Below are positions 26,035 through 34,257 of a DNA stretch of 46,615 bases, piece by piece. The stretch spans positions 1 to 46,615 of the forward strand of contig NZ_JANXTI010000045.1 in the NCBI RefSeq assembly GCF_025352425.1, written 5' to 3'. Made by a program: the position numbers and the translations under genes. Source of the DNA: Flavobacterium sp. Lineage in GTDB: Bacteria; Bacteroidota; Bacteroidia; Flavobacteriales; Flavobacteriaceae. The notes under the pieces were generated by a model that was given only the letters and a program-made list of their open reading frames with translations, searched no databases and was not told where the DNA came from. How positions within the stretch are numbered: position 1 is the stretch's first letter; every line of letters begins with the position of its first letter.

Positions 26035-28059
26035 ATGAAAAAAATTACTTTATTACTGCTAATGTTGGTCAGTTATTCGGGTTTTGCCCAATTTCCCTTG
26101 CCTTATTGTGGTCCAATGACATTTACAAGTAATGTTGAACCTATAACGTTAGTGAACTTTGCGGGCATTAATAATTCAACTTCAGCGCTTGTTGGCACTA
26201 ATAATGGAACAACAATTGTTGCACACGAAGATTACACAACTACAACTGGAAATGTTACAGCTGGTAGTTCTTACCCAATTACTATAAAAGGTAATACAGA
26301 TGGTAATTATATAACCTATTTAAGAGTCTATGTTGACTGGAATCAAAATAATGATTTTACTGATGCTGGAGAATCTTATGATATTGGAACAATTGCAAAC
26401 TCTACCGGAGCTGACGCAATTCAATTAGTAGGTAGCATAACAGTTCCCACAACTGCATTAACCGGAAACACTAGAATGAGAGTTATTAAGCGATATGCTG
26501 CATACGGAACTTCTTGTCAGACAGGAACAGGTTATGGACAAACGGAAGATTACACTCTCGCAGTTGCCGCTCTTCCTGCTGACTTGCCGGATTATGCTAA
26601 TTTACAATTTCCTTATACTGCAACAATTAATCAGGGAGGAAGTGTAACCGTTTATGGTCAAGTATATGAAGGAGGGTTAACTGATACAACGTCAGGACAA
26701 GCTCCAGGAATTCAAGCTTGGGTTGGATATGGTACCACTGACGCCAATCCAAATACTTTTACAACTTGGATTCCAGCTACTTTTAATGTTGAAGTAGGAA
26801 ATAATGATGAATATCAAGCTAATCTTGGTAATGGTTTAGCTGTTGGAACTTATTACTATGCTACGAGATTTCAACTTAATGGTGGTGGTTATGTTTATGG
26901 AGCAACTAATTTTGGTTTTTGGAATGGAACTGATAAAGTTAATGGTGTTTTAACTGTTAATCCTCCTCCTCCTCCGGCGAACGATGAATGCGCTGCTGCA
27001 ATCGCATTAACAGTTAATCCTGATTATGCCTGTGGTACTGTAACATCTGGAACTACTCTTGGAGGAACTCAATCATTGGCAGCTACACCTTGTTTTGGAA
27101 ATCCTGATGATGATGTTTGGTTTAGTTTTGTAGCAACTGCAACAAGTCATAGAATTGTTTTGTCAAATGTAGTGGCAGTAGGAGGGACTGGTACTAGTAC
27201 TGATGCCTATATGCAAGTATTATCCGGAGTATGTGGTTCTCAAACTTCAGTTTTATGTAGTGATCCGGACACTGGTACTGCTACAGGTTTAACAATTGGG
27301 GGTACTTATTATGTTAGAGTATATACTTATGGTACAACTAATAACATTACGTTTAATCTTTGTGTCGGAACTCCACCACCGGCTCCTGCTAATGACGAAT
27401 GTTCAGCCGCTATTCCATTAACTGCTGGAGGAATTTATTCAGATCATTTAACCGATGGAACTACTTCATCTGCAACGACTTCTTCACAAACTGCTCCAAC
27501 AACATGTTTTGGTTTTGTAGGCGGAGATGTTTGGTTTAGTGTAACTGTTCCAGCAAGTGGAAGTATAACAATTGAAACGGGTAATTCAACTACCGGAGCA
27601 ACAGGTCTTGATACAGTTGTTACAGCTTATTCAGGTGATTGTTCAAGTTTAATCCAAGTTGGATGTGATGATGATAGTGCTGCCACTGGTGCTTATTCTC
27701 TATTACCTCTTACAGGTCTAACTCCAGGTTCAATACTTTTGTTGAGAGTTTATGAATATAATAATGATAACGATGGAGGATTTGCTATTTCAGCTTATGA
27801 TGGCTCTCTAGGAAACGGTTTATTTGATAATGCTAATTTTGCCTATTATCCAAATCCAGTAAAAAACATTTTTAATTTATCTTATAACCAGGAAATTTCA
27901 AGCGTAGACGTGTTTAATTTGTTAGGACAAAAAGTGAGTTCAAATGCTGTTAATGCTAACACGGCTCAAATAGATATGTCTAACTTATCGAATGGAGCTT
28001 ACATGGTTAAAGTGACATCAAATAACCTAGTTAAAACTATTAAAGTTATTAAAGAATAG
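26035..28059 (+). CDS. Large T9SS-secreted protein with GEVED domain and duplicated domain
   Basis: A 674-residue secreted protein of unknown activity. The order is: signal peptide (1-18, ending GFAQ); a GEVED-type domain at about 60-178 with YLRVYVDWNQNNDFTDAGE and YGQTEDYTL; an Ig-like region to about 305; then two related domains beginning PPPPPANDECAAAI (about 309) and PPPAPANDECSAAI (about 446), each with a D-VWFS strand and a closing YVRVY or LLRVYEY strand, like pre-peptidase C-terminal (PPC) beta-sandwiches; and a T9SS type A sorting domain at 601-674 (YYPNPVKN, LLGQKV, LSNGAYMVKV). No catalytic domain is visible, so an adhesive or cell-surface role is plausible but unproven. Flanked by terminators on both sides. 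Confidence 0.85.
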   Translation: MKKITLLLLMLVSYSGFAQFPLPYCGPMTFTSNVEPITLVNFAGINNSTSALVGTNNGTTIVAHEDYTTTTGNVTAGSSYPITIKGNTDGNYITYLRVYVDWNQNNDFTDAGESYDIGTIANSTGADAIQLVGSITVPTTALTGNTRMRVIKRYAAYGTSCQTGTGYGQTEDYTLAVAALPADLPDYANLQFPYTATINQGGSVTVYGQVYEGGLTDTTSGQAPGIQAWVGYGTTDANPNTFTTWIPATFNVEVGNNDEYQANLGNGLAVGTYYYATRFQLNGGGYVYGATNFGFWNGTDKVNGVLTVNPPPPPANDECAAAIALTVNPDYACGTVTSGTTLGGTQSLAATPCFGNPDDDVWFSFVATATSHRIVLSNVVAVGGTGTSTDAYMQVLSGVCGSQTSVLCSDPDTGTATGLTIGGTYYVRVYTYGTTNNITFNLCVGTPPPAPANDECSAAIPLTAGGIYSDHLTDGTTSSATTSSQTAPTTCFGFVGGDVWFSVTVPASGSITIETGNSTTGATGLDTVVTAYSGDCSSLIQVGCDDDSAATGAYSLLPLTGLTPGSILLLRVYEYNNDNDGGFAISAYDGSLGNGLFDNANFAYYPNPVKNIFNLSYNQEISSVDVFNLLGQKVSSNAVNANTAQIDMSNLSNGAYMVKVTSNNLVKTIKVIKE

Positions 28060-28081
28060 TTTGTAATAAATGTATAGATAG

Positions 28082-28110
28082 AACCACCTAATTTTTAGGT
28101 GGTTTTTCTT
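28082..28110 (+). terminator. Rho-independent terminator of the secreted-protein gene
   Basis: AACCACCTA at 28082-28090 pairs with TAGGTGGTT at 28096-28104 over a five-base loop, followed by TTTCTTTT. It lies 23 bases after the stop codon. Confidence 0.88.
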
Positions 28111-28122
28111 TTGTATAAAACT

Positions 28123-28130
28123 TATCTTTG
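28123..28130 (+). promoter_or_regulatory. Putative -7 box for the glycosyltransferase-coaE unit
   Basis: TATCTTTG matches TAnnTTTG 14 bases before the glycosyltransferase ATG and just after the upstream terminator. No correctly spaced TTG was found. The predicted leader is very short. Confidence 0.5.
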
Positions 28131-28144
28131 TTAAAATTTATACA

Positions 28145-29146
28145 ATGTTTTCAATTATTATTCCAGTTTATAATAGGTCCGATGAAATTAAAGAGCTTTT
28201 AGAAAGTCTTCTTATTTCTGATTATAACAAAGAATATGAAATTGTAATCGTGGAAGATGGATCTACGTATAGCTGTGAAGCCGAAGTTGAAAAGTTTAAA
28301 ACGAAACTCAATATTGCCTATTATTTCAAAGAAAACTCTGGTCCGGGAGATTCCAGAAATTATGGGATGAAAGTTGCCAAAGGAAATTACTTTATTATCT
28401 TCGATTCTGATTGTATTATCCCAAGGCATTATCTCAACGAGGTCGAAAATGAATTAACAACACATCATGTTGATTGTTTTGGTGGTCCAGATGCGGCTTT
28501 AGATTCTTTTTCAGACATTCAAAAAGCAATAAACTTTGCAATGACATCTTTCTTAACAACAGGAGGAATTCGAGGCGGTTCAGAGAAGCTGAACAAGTTC
28601 CAACCCAGAAGTTTTAACATGGGAATTTCTAAAAAAGCCTTTGAAGATTCTCAAGGTTTTGGTAATATCCATCCGGGAGAAGATCCGGATTTGACTATCA
28701 GATTATGGAAGTTAGGTTATGAAACAAGACTTTTCCCTAAAGCATTCGTTTATCACAAACGCAGGATTGACTGGGATAAATTTTCTATACAGGTGAATAA
28801 ATTTGGTAAAGCCCGACCAATTTTAAATAGTTGGTATCCAGAATACAGCAAACTGACGTTTTTCCTTCCTACGCTATTTGTAATAGGGATTTACATAGCG
28901 ATTATCTTTTTAGCCTTTGGGTTTAATTTTCCCATTTTATGTTATTTATTTTATTTTCTGCTAATTTTTATAACCGCTGCAATTGAAAACAAAAATTTTA
29001 CGATTGGTTTTCTTTCTGTAATTGCGGTTTCAAAACAATTTTTTGGATACGGAAAGGGATTTTTAGTATCATATCTAAAAGTGATTATACTAAAACAAAA
29101 GCCGGAAAGCGCATTTCCCGAATTGTTTTTTAACGTAAAAATATGA
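28145..29146 (+). CDS. Family 2 glycosyltransferase with C-terminal membrane anchor
   Basis: A 333-residue GT-A-fold, GT2-family enzyme predicted to transfer a sugar from a nucleotide-sugar at the cytoplasmic face of the inner membrane. Visible motifs are the opening SIIIPVYNR, IVEDGS near residue 36, the metal-binding DSD at 87-89 in IIFDSDCIIP, and GEDPDLTIRLWKLGYE near 180, which carries the acidic base motif. Two hydrophobic helices at about 238-281 anchor the C-terminus. Acceptor and sugar cannot be deduced. It overlaps coaE by four bases (ATGA). Confidence 0.88.
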   Translation: MFSIIIPVYNRSDEIKELLESLLISDYNKEYEIVIVEDGSTYSCEAEVEKFKTKLNIAYYFKENSGPGDSRNYGMKVAKGNYFIIFDSDCIIPRHYLNEVENELTTHHVDCFGGPDAALDSFSDIQKAINFAMTSFLTTGGIRGGSEKLNKFQPRSFNMGISKKAFEDSQGFGNIHPGEDPDLTIRLWKLGYETRLFPKAFVYHKRRIDWDKFSIQVNKFGKARPILNSWYPEYSKLTFFLPTLFVIGIYIAIIFLAFGFNFPILCYLFYFLLIFITAAIENKNFTIGFLSVIAVSKQFFGYGKGFLVSYLKVIILKQKPESAFPELFFNVKI

Positions 29147-29727
29147 CCAAAATAATTGGATTAACAGGCGGAATTGGAAGCGGAAAAACAATGGTGGCGG
29201 AGTACATAAAATCGCTTGGAATTCCGGTATACATCGCTGATGATGAAGCACGAGAATTAATGACTACTGATAAAGTTGTTAAAGCAATAAGCACAGAATT
29301 CGGTAAAGAAGTTTTAGACAAAGGAAGACTTCTTCGGGATAAACTGGCTCAAATTGTTTTTAATAATCCCGAAAAATTACAAAAACTAAATAGCATCGTT
29401 CATCCGGAAGTTAAAAAACACTTCGATGACTGGGTTAAAAAATATACCAATTACCCTTTTGTTGTCAAGGAAGCGGCTATTTTATTCGAATCCGGAAGCA
29501 ATAAATATTGTGATGCCGTTATTACGATTACTTCTCCAAAGGAAACTCGACTTCAACGAGTCATCGCACGTGATAAAACCGATAGAGAATCTGTTATTAA
29601 AAGAATGCAAAACCAATGGACTGATGAACAAAGGGTTGCTAAAAGCGATTATGTAATTAACAATATATCAATTGAAGCAACCAAAAAGCGAGTTGATGAA
29701 ATTTTCAAATTATTGAAAAATCATTAA
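29143..29727 (+). CDS. coaE: Dephospho-CoA kinase
   Basis: CoaE phosphorylates the ribose 3'-OH of dephospho-CoA, the final step of coenzyme A synthesis. The 194-residue protein has the P-loop GGIGSGKT at 9-16, IADDEARELM near 31-41, HPEV near 87, VVKEAAILFESG in the lid-proximal region and ITSPKETRLQRVIARD near 130. The ATG overlaps the glycosyltransferase stop, so it is probably translationally coupled. The CoaB/C functions are encoded about 7 kb upstream. Confidence 0.94.
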   Translation: MTKIIGLTGGIGSGKTMVAEYIKSLGIPVYIADDEARELMTTDKVVKAISTEFGKEVLDKGRLLRDKLAQIVFNNPEKLQKLNSIVHPEVKKHFDDWVKKYTNYPFVVKEAAILFESGSNKYCDAVITITSPKETRLQRVIARDKTDRESVIKRMQNQWTDEQRVAKSDYVINNISIEATKKRVDEIFKLLKNH

Positions 29728-29740
29728 TATATGAGCAAGA

Positions 29741-29789
29741 TGTTAATGTTTGGTTAATGTATTTATTGTATAAATGTTAAAATGTTAAA
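29741..29789. promoter_or_regulatory. Direct repeats (GTTAATGT, ATGTTAAA) before the two-component genes
   Basis: GTTAATGT occurs at 29742-29749 and 29753-29760, 11 bases apart, and ATGTTAAA at 29774-29781 and 29782-29789, 8 bases apart. The last copy overlaps the -7 box at 29786-29793. Tandem half-sites about one helical turn apart are typical for OmpR/PhoB-family regulators, and such a regulator is encoded downstream, so autoregulation is an inference worth testing. Confidence 0.4.
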
Positions 29790-29793
29790 TTTG
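29786..29793 (+). promoter_or_regulatory. Putative -7 box of the histidine kinase gene
   Basis: TAAATTTG, a full TAnnTTTG match, only four bases before the kinase ATG at 29798. If used, transcription would begin at or just inside the start codon and the message would be leaderless, or initiation would occur at the next ATG (29834). Confidence 0.4.
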
Positions 29794-29797
29794 TATA

Positions 29798-31375
29798 ATG
29801 AATAAATTGTTTTTCCGCTTACTTGTTATCTTAATGAGTTTATCCTTAATAGGTATAATTCTTGTTCAGGTTTACTGGTTTGACAAGTCGTTTGAAAATA
29901 ATGAAGAACAATTCAAATATCATGTCAAACAAGTTCTTGGGAATGTTGCTGATAAATTACAAAAGCAGGAGAAGTTTACTTATGCAGAGATGTACAATCA
30001 TCTGAAGGATAGCATTGGAAAAGCCCCGCAAAAAAGCGATTTTTTAGAATTTGGTTACTATCAGCGTGATTCTCGGACTAATGAAATGATAGTTTATTCA
30101 AATAGTATTATTTCGGAAGACTACGGTATACCGGCAACGTTCTTTGATAAAAAATTAGATAGTGTACGACTCAAAAATTTCACTGCAAAGCGAAAGACTG
30201 AGATTTACAATGGTAACATTGATAATTCCTTAAAACAATCTGTTACGCCGGATGTTAAAATGGAAAAATCAGGTCGGATGGATTTGCTTGATAATGCGGA
30301 ATTTGAAATTTTCTACAAAGATATTGCTGCCGTAAAGCCAATTCAAGAAAGAGTTTCAAATGAAATGATGCAAAAAGTGTTAAATGAAGAACTCAATGAA
30401 TATGGAGTCAAAACGCCTTTTGAATTCAATGTTTACAGTAATGGCCTGGCAACAAAAATAAAATCGGAAGGTTTTAAATATGACAAACCATCAACGTATT
30501 CAATACCAGTGTTTATTGATAATGACGGGAATAACAAGTACAAATTGCTATTAACGTTTCCGCAAAAAAAGAAATTTTTGTTCTCTGAATTAATTGGAAT
30601 TTGCATCTTATCAATCATTTTTACGCTTATTATAATAATTGCATATACAAGTGCATTAAACCAATTGATAAAGCAAAGACAAATTTCTGAAATAAAAACT
30701 GATTTCATTAATAATATGACGCACGAATTTAAAACGCCGATTGCTACAATAAATTTGGCTTTGGATGCAATTCGAAATCCAAAGGTAATCGACGATAAAG
30801 AAAAAGTGCTTCGGTATCTAGAAATGATAAAAGATGAAAATAAGCGTATGCATGCCCAAGTTGAAAATGTTCTACGTATTTCCAAATTGGAGAAAAAAGA
30901 ATTAGACATAAATAAAGAATCTAACAATATTCACGAGATAATTGAAGATGCTATTGAACATGTGAATTTAATTATGGAAGATAGAAACGGAACAATAACA
31001 ACACATTTTGATGCAACTCGAACCTCGGTTTTGTTAAACGATGTTCACTTTACCAATGTAATTGTTAATATTTTGGATAATGCAATCAAATATTCGCCTA
31101 ATGAACCGGTAATAGGCATTCAAACTGAAAATGTAAAGGATTTTATCATTATTAAAATTAAAGATCAAGGTTCCGGAATGTCAAAAACAGCTCAAAAAAG
31201 AATATTTGAAAAATTCTATCGTGAGCATACAGGTGATTTGCATAACGTAAAAGGTCACGGTTTAGGTTTGTCTTACGTTAAAAGAATTGTTGAGGATCAC
31301 AACAGCGAAATATTTGTAGAAAGTGAAAAAGGAAAAGGAAGCACATTTGTAATTAAAGTTCCACTCATAAATTAA
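29798..31375 (+). CDS. Sensor histidine kinase (two-component system)
   Basis: A 525-residue membrane sensor kinase. Transmembrane helix 1 is at about 5-28 and helix 2 at about 262-288, enclosing a periplasmic sensor domain of about 230 residues with no recognisable family. There is no clear HAMP domain. The dimerisation domain has His309 in MTHEFKTPIATI; the ATPase domain has the N box NVIVNILDNAIKYSP, the G1 motif KDQGSGMS, the F box FEKFYRE and the G2 motif GHGLGLSYVKRIV. The partner response regulator follows after 14 bases. Arrangement and sequence recall the RprX/RprY pair of Bacteroides, but the signal here is unknown. Confidence 0.93.
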   Translation: MNKLFFRLLVILMSLSLIGIILVQVYWFDKSFENNEEQFKYHVKQVLGNVADKLQKQEKFTYAEMYNHLKDSIGKAPQKSDFLEFGYYQRDSRTNEMIVYSNSIISEDYGIPATFFDKKLDSVRLKNFTAKRKTEIYNGNIDNSLKQSVTPDVKMEKSGRMDLLDNAEFEIFYKDIAAVKPIQERVSNEMMQKVLNEELNEYGVKTPFEFNVYSNGLATKIKSEGFKYDKPSTYSIPVFIDNDGNNKYKLLLTFPQKKKFLFSELIGICILSIIFTLIIIIAYTSALNQLIKQRQISEIKTDFINNMTHEFKTPIATINLALDAIRNPKVIDDKEKVLRYLEMIKDENKRMHAQVENVLRISKLEKKELDINKESNNIHEIIEDAIEHVNLIMEDRNGTITTHFDATRTSVLLNDVHFTNVIVNILDNAIKYSPNEPVIGIQTENVKDFIIIKIKDQGSGMSKTAQKRIFEKFYREHTGDLHNVKGHGLGLSYVKRIVEDHNSEIFVESEKGKGSTFVIKVPLIN

Positions 31376-31389
31376 AATAAAAAACAACT

Positions 31390-32091
31390 ATGGAAAATAA
31401 CAAAAAAATACTTCTCGTGGAAGATGATCAAAACTTCGGAATAGTTTTGAGAGAATTCCTGTCATTAAATGATTTTGAAGTAACATTGGCCAAAAACGGC
31501 ATGGAAGGTTTCGAGAAATTTAAAAAAGACAATTTCGATTTGTGTATTTTAGATGTCATGATGCCATACAAAGACGGATATACTTTGGCAAAAGAAATAA
31601 GAGAAAAAAACAAAGATGTCCCTTTGATTTTTCTTACCGCGAAATCAATGAAGGAAGATGTATTAAAAGGTTACAAAGTTGGTGCTGATGATTATCTAAA
31701 CAAACCATTCGACTCGGATGTGTTGTTAATGAAAGTAAAGGCAATCATTCAAAGAAAAGCAGCGGAAAATAAAAATGAACCAGCTAAATTTGAATTCCAA
31801 ATTGGAAATTTTCTTTTGAACTCAAAACTTCGTTACTTGAAATTACGTAATGACGAACCAATCAAATTATCCCCAAAAGAATCCGAATTATTAAAAATGA
31901 TGGCTACTTATGAAAATGATTTGATGCCAAGGGAATTAGCATTGACAAAAATTTGGAGAGAAAATAATTACTTCACCTCAAGAAGTATGGACGTTTACAT
32001 TGCCAAACTACGTAAATATCTTAAGGAAGATCCAACGGTAGAAATCCTAAATATTCATGGCGAAGGTTTTAGATTAGTTGTAAAAAAATAA
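31390..32091 (+). CDS. OmpR-family response regulator
   Basis: A 233-residue regulator paired with the kinase 14 bases upstream. The receiver domain (1-120) has Glu11-Asp12-Asp13, phosphoacceptor Asp55 in LCILDVMMP, Thr83 and Lys105 in DDYLNKPF. The C-terminal winged helix (about 135-233) has PIKLSPKESELLKMM, the transactivation loop and TSRSMDVYIAKLRKYL as recognition helix, ending in HGEGFRLVV. It should bind tandem DNA half-sites; candidates lie before the kinase gene. It ends just before a hairpin shared with the convergent thioesterase gene. Confidence 0.94.
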   Translation: MENNKKILLVEDDQNFGIVLREFLSLNDFEVTLAKNGMEGFEKFKKDNFDLCILDVMMPYKDGYTLAKEIREKNKDVPLIFLTAKSMKEDVLKGYKVGADDYLNKPFDSDVLLMKVKAIIQRKAAENKNEPAKFEFQIGNFLLNSKLRYLKLRNDEPIKLSPKESELLKMMATYENDLMPRELALTKIWRENNYFTSRSMDVYIAKLRKYLKEDPTVEILNIHGEGFRLVVKK

Positions 32092-32096
32092 GCAAT

Positions 32097-32118
32097 TGGC
32101 TTCAGGAAACTGGAGCCA
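32097..32118. terminator. Hairpin between convergent response regulator and thioesterase genes
   Basis: TGGCTTCAG at 32097-32105 pairs with CTGGAGCCA at 32110-32118 (one G-T pair) over a GAAA loop. A weak T-rich run follows on the plus strand (TTCTTATTT). On the minus strand a run of seven T's starts eight bases beyond the stem. It probably ends transcription in both directions, but neither U-tract is ideal. Confidence 0.45.
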
Positions 32119-32121
32119 TTC

Positions 32122-32862
32122 TTATTTCCAATTTAGTTGTAAAGCAAAACACGTTTTATCAGCAAAACTTACCGTAAAAATCATTGGGCTTTCTGAGTTG
32201 CTGCTTTCAATCGAAATAGTTTCATTATGAGAAACTTCTTTTAGATAATTCATTTCAAAACTTTCCAAACCTTTATTTAAAAGAAGTTTTGGTTCGACAT
32301 AATCCAAACACCATTCTAAATATTTCACACTGTTAGCATGATTTACAATGTCTAAGTCAGAAAGATAAATGGTCTTTTCTGTTACAAATGATTTGTCAAT
32401 CGTAGTGTCAATTTTAGAAAATTGAATTTCAGTTGCTTTATCGTCTGGATACTTTACAAAATGTTCATGTGGCAAAGCCAAGTTTTCCGGGCGACGCGTT
32501 TGTGTATTAAATACCGCCCAAAAGGTTTCGCAACCTGCAATTTTTTCGTTACCAATATACAATTCCAAACAACGTATCGAACGCGAGTTTTCCAACGAAT
32601 TAATCCATGTTTTTACAGTTATGATATCTCTCCATTTTGGCAATCGCTTTATCTCAACCCGCATTCTGCTTAAAACCCAGGCTTGATGATGAAGTTGCAT
32701 GTCACTAAAACTAATTCCACCTAATTCGGCATGAACGGCGGCCGTTAACTGTAAAATATTACACAAATCTGTATATTTCAAGTAACCATTCGGGTAACAT
32801 TGCAGAAAATTAATTTCCCAATCTTTGCTTAATATAGAAGTGAAGTTTGTCGCTATTGCCAT
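32122..32862 (-). CDS. Acyl-ACP thioesterase
   Basis: A 246-residue double-hotdog enzyme of the bacterial FatA/FatB-like family, predicted to release free fatty acids from acyl carrier protein. The N-terminal hotdog has the AAVHAELGGISF helix and HHQAWVLSRMRVEI; the second has DIVNHANSVKYLEW at 171-184, with the conserved Asn-His active-site motif. The missing plant transit peptide and the short length are normal in Bacteroidota. It is the last gene of the minus-strand series. It might alternatively act on acyl-CoA; substrate chain length cannot be read from the sequence. Confidence 0.87.
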   Translation of the reverse strand: MAIATNFTSILSKDWEINFLQCYPNGYLKYTDLCNILQLTAAVHAELGGISFSDMQLHHQAWVLSRMRVEIKRLPKWRDIITVKTWINSLENSRSIRCLELYIGNEKIAGCETFWAVFNTQTRRPENLALPHEHFVKYPDDKATEIQFSKIDTTIDKSFVTEKTIYLSDLDIVNHANSVKYLEWCLDYVEPKLLLNKGLESFEMNYLKEVSHNETISIESSNSESPMIFTVSFADKTCFALQLNWK

Positions 32863-32874
32863 TCAAAAAATTAT

Positions 32875-33480
32875 TTAGTTCCCAAATCGAATTCCAATAC
32901 TCAATTGCAATTGATTTGCTTTTGAAAAAAAAGATTTGTATTCTGGTGCTGTTTCTACATTAAATGTATTGGTTATGTAATTAATTCCACTAAAAACATA
33001 AATTGTTCTTCCAATTTTATAATCTAAAATACCACCAATCCTGATTTCATTCCCATTTTGATTGCCAAACCTGGAATTTCTACTTCCTAAATCTAATGTA
33101 GCCGATCCATAGCCGATATTGGGAGTAACTAGTAGCTTGTTATTTATTTTGTATTCATAGCTAATCAAAACATAAGCACTCGTATATTTTGAAGTGCTTA
33201 AATTGGCAATAACCTGTTTATTTGTTATTTCATAGGTTACAAAATCAAAACCAAATCCTGCCTTAAAATTTCGATAATCCAAAAGGTTCATTTGGGCTGA
33301 AAATCCTAATTTTGGTTTATGCGCCTTGGCAAGCGCAGTATTTCCAAACTGAATTGGGTAAAGCATGTGAAATCGGGCATTTACCTTAAAATCTAATTGA
33401 GGTTTTGGAGTTTTAGTTTCGTCCTGAGCAAAAGCAATGCCTGAATAAATGAGCAATAAAAGACATATATTATTTTTCAT
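32875..33480 (-). CDS. Small outer-membrane beta-barrel protein
   Basis: A 201-residue protein with a signal peptide (1-19, ending AFAQ) and a run of alternating polar and hydrophobic strands separated by short turns, such as FKAGFGFDFVTYEI, SAYVLISYEYKI and QLQLSIGIRFGN. The C-terminal phenylalanine near the end is the usual beta-signal. The size and pattern fit the eight-strand outer-membrane beta-barrel families (OMP_b-brl type); function unknown. It starts four bases after the lipoprotein gene upstream, so the two are probably co-expressed and may interact. Confidence 0.78.
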   Translation of the reverse strand: MKNNICLLLLIYSGIAFAQDETKTPKPQLDFKVNARFHMLYPIQFGNTALAKAHKPKLGFSAQMNLLDYRNFKAGFGFDFVTYEITNKQVIANLSTSKYTSAYVLISYEYKINNKLLVTPNIGYGSATLDLGSRNSRFGNQNGNEIRIGGILDYKIGRTIYVFSGINYITNTFNVETAPEYKSFFSKANQLQLSIGIRFGN

Positions 33481-33484
33481 GAGG

Positions 33485-34204
33485 CTAGTAGTTTATGGAA
33501 TAATTCAAAGGATTGGTTCCGATTGTTAGATCAACAATGTACTCGGTTTCAACATTTGTCTGCATATTCAAGACAGTATATTTCAATTGGAAGGACTGAT
33601 TCTTTTTAATTAAAATTTCATATGGTAAAATATTAAAATCAGTATCATAATTAAAATTATATAGCTCCTGATCCATATAGTATATTCCGTTAACGCTTAC
33701 TTTTAAGGCAGTATAAGGACTTGAATGATTGTAAGTTAATACTAAAGGAGCGGTTTCATCAGCTTTTAAGAGATAGTCATTTTGATAAATGAATTTGTAG
33801 TTTTCAAAATCTGATTTATGAATATTTAAAACTTCTTTTTGCAGATAAGAAGCATCATCATTATAAACTTTAAGGTTAATACCTAAATCATCTTTTGGAG
33901 CAGGAAAAACCAATGTTATACTTCCGTTTTGATTTGTTTTTCCTTTAGAGATTAATGCACTGGAGTAAGCGTTACCAACACTAATCTCTACATGGCTGTT
34001 GGTTAAAGGTTCTCCATTAGAATTTAAAACCACTGTTTGAAACACTAATCTGGTTTCGCCATCATACTGAATACCTTCACAAGAAATTACTGAAGATATA
34101 AAAAAGAGCAAGAGTAATTTTTTACTAATAATTTTAAGATTGTTTTTTTGGTATTCGTAACTCGAGCCTAATAAACGAACTGACGAAGTAATCTGTGATT
34201 TCAT
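33485..34204 (-). CDS. Lipoprotein of unknown function with unusual N-terminal extension
   Basis: The open frame gives 239 residues. A lipoprotein signal ends at SSVISC (Cys42), preceded by the core KKLLLLFFI. The first 22 residues before it (with SSVRLLGSSYEYQK) are not signal-like and make the n-region far too long. No ATG lies between; an ATT or similar codon near residue 25 would give a normal signal. The mature part begins with a beta-sandwich segment (RLVFQTVVLNSNGEPLTNSH, a carboxypeptidase-regulatory/transthyretin-like opening) and continues strand-rich to the end. It is followed after four bases by the beta-barrel gene. I cannot assign a function. Confidence 0.65.
   Translation of the reverse strand: MKSQITSSVRLLGSSYEYQKNNLKIISKKLLLLFFISSVISCEGIQYDGETRLVFQTVVLNSNGEPLTNSHVEISVGNAYSSALISKGKTNQNGSITLVFPAPKDDLGINLKVYNDDASYLQKEVLNIHKSDFENYKFIYQNDYLLKADETAPLVLTYNHSSPYTALKVSVNGIYYMDQELYNFNYDTDFNILPYEILIKKNQSFQLKYTVLNMQTNVETEYIVDLTIGTNPLNYSINY
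34157..34188 (-). repeat. Repeat-like segment in the lipoprotein N-terminus, related to 38091-38120
   Basis: On the minus strand this reads CTTCGTCAGTTCG, then GCTCGAG about eight bases later. The plus strand at 38091-38120 reads CTTCGCCTGTTCG, then GCTCGAG after five bases. The shared pattern CTTCGyCwGTTCG...GCTCGAG is unlikely to be a protein-family similarity, because the two copies are in different genes and translated on opposite strands of the element. Confidence 0.4.
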
Positions 34205-34257
34205 AAATATTTTCTTTATGGATGCATTATTTGAATAGGGTTGCGTTGCAATAACTT

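Noticed and set aside
30433..30927. A 164-residue minus-strand frame opposite the histidine kinase
   Set aside because: It is antisense to conserved kinase motifs and has no features of its own.
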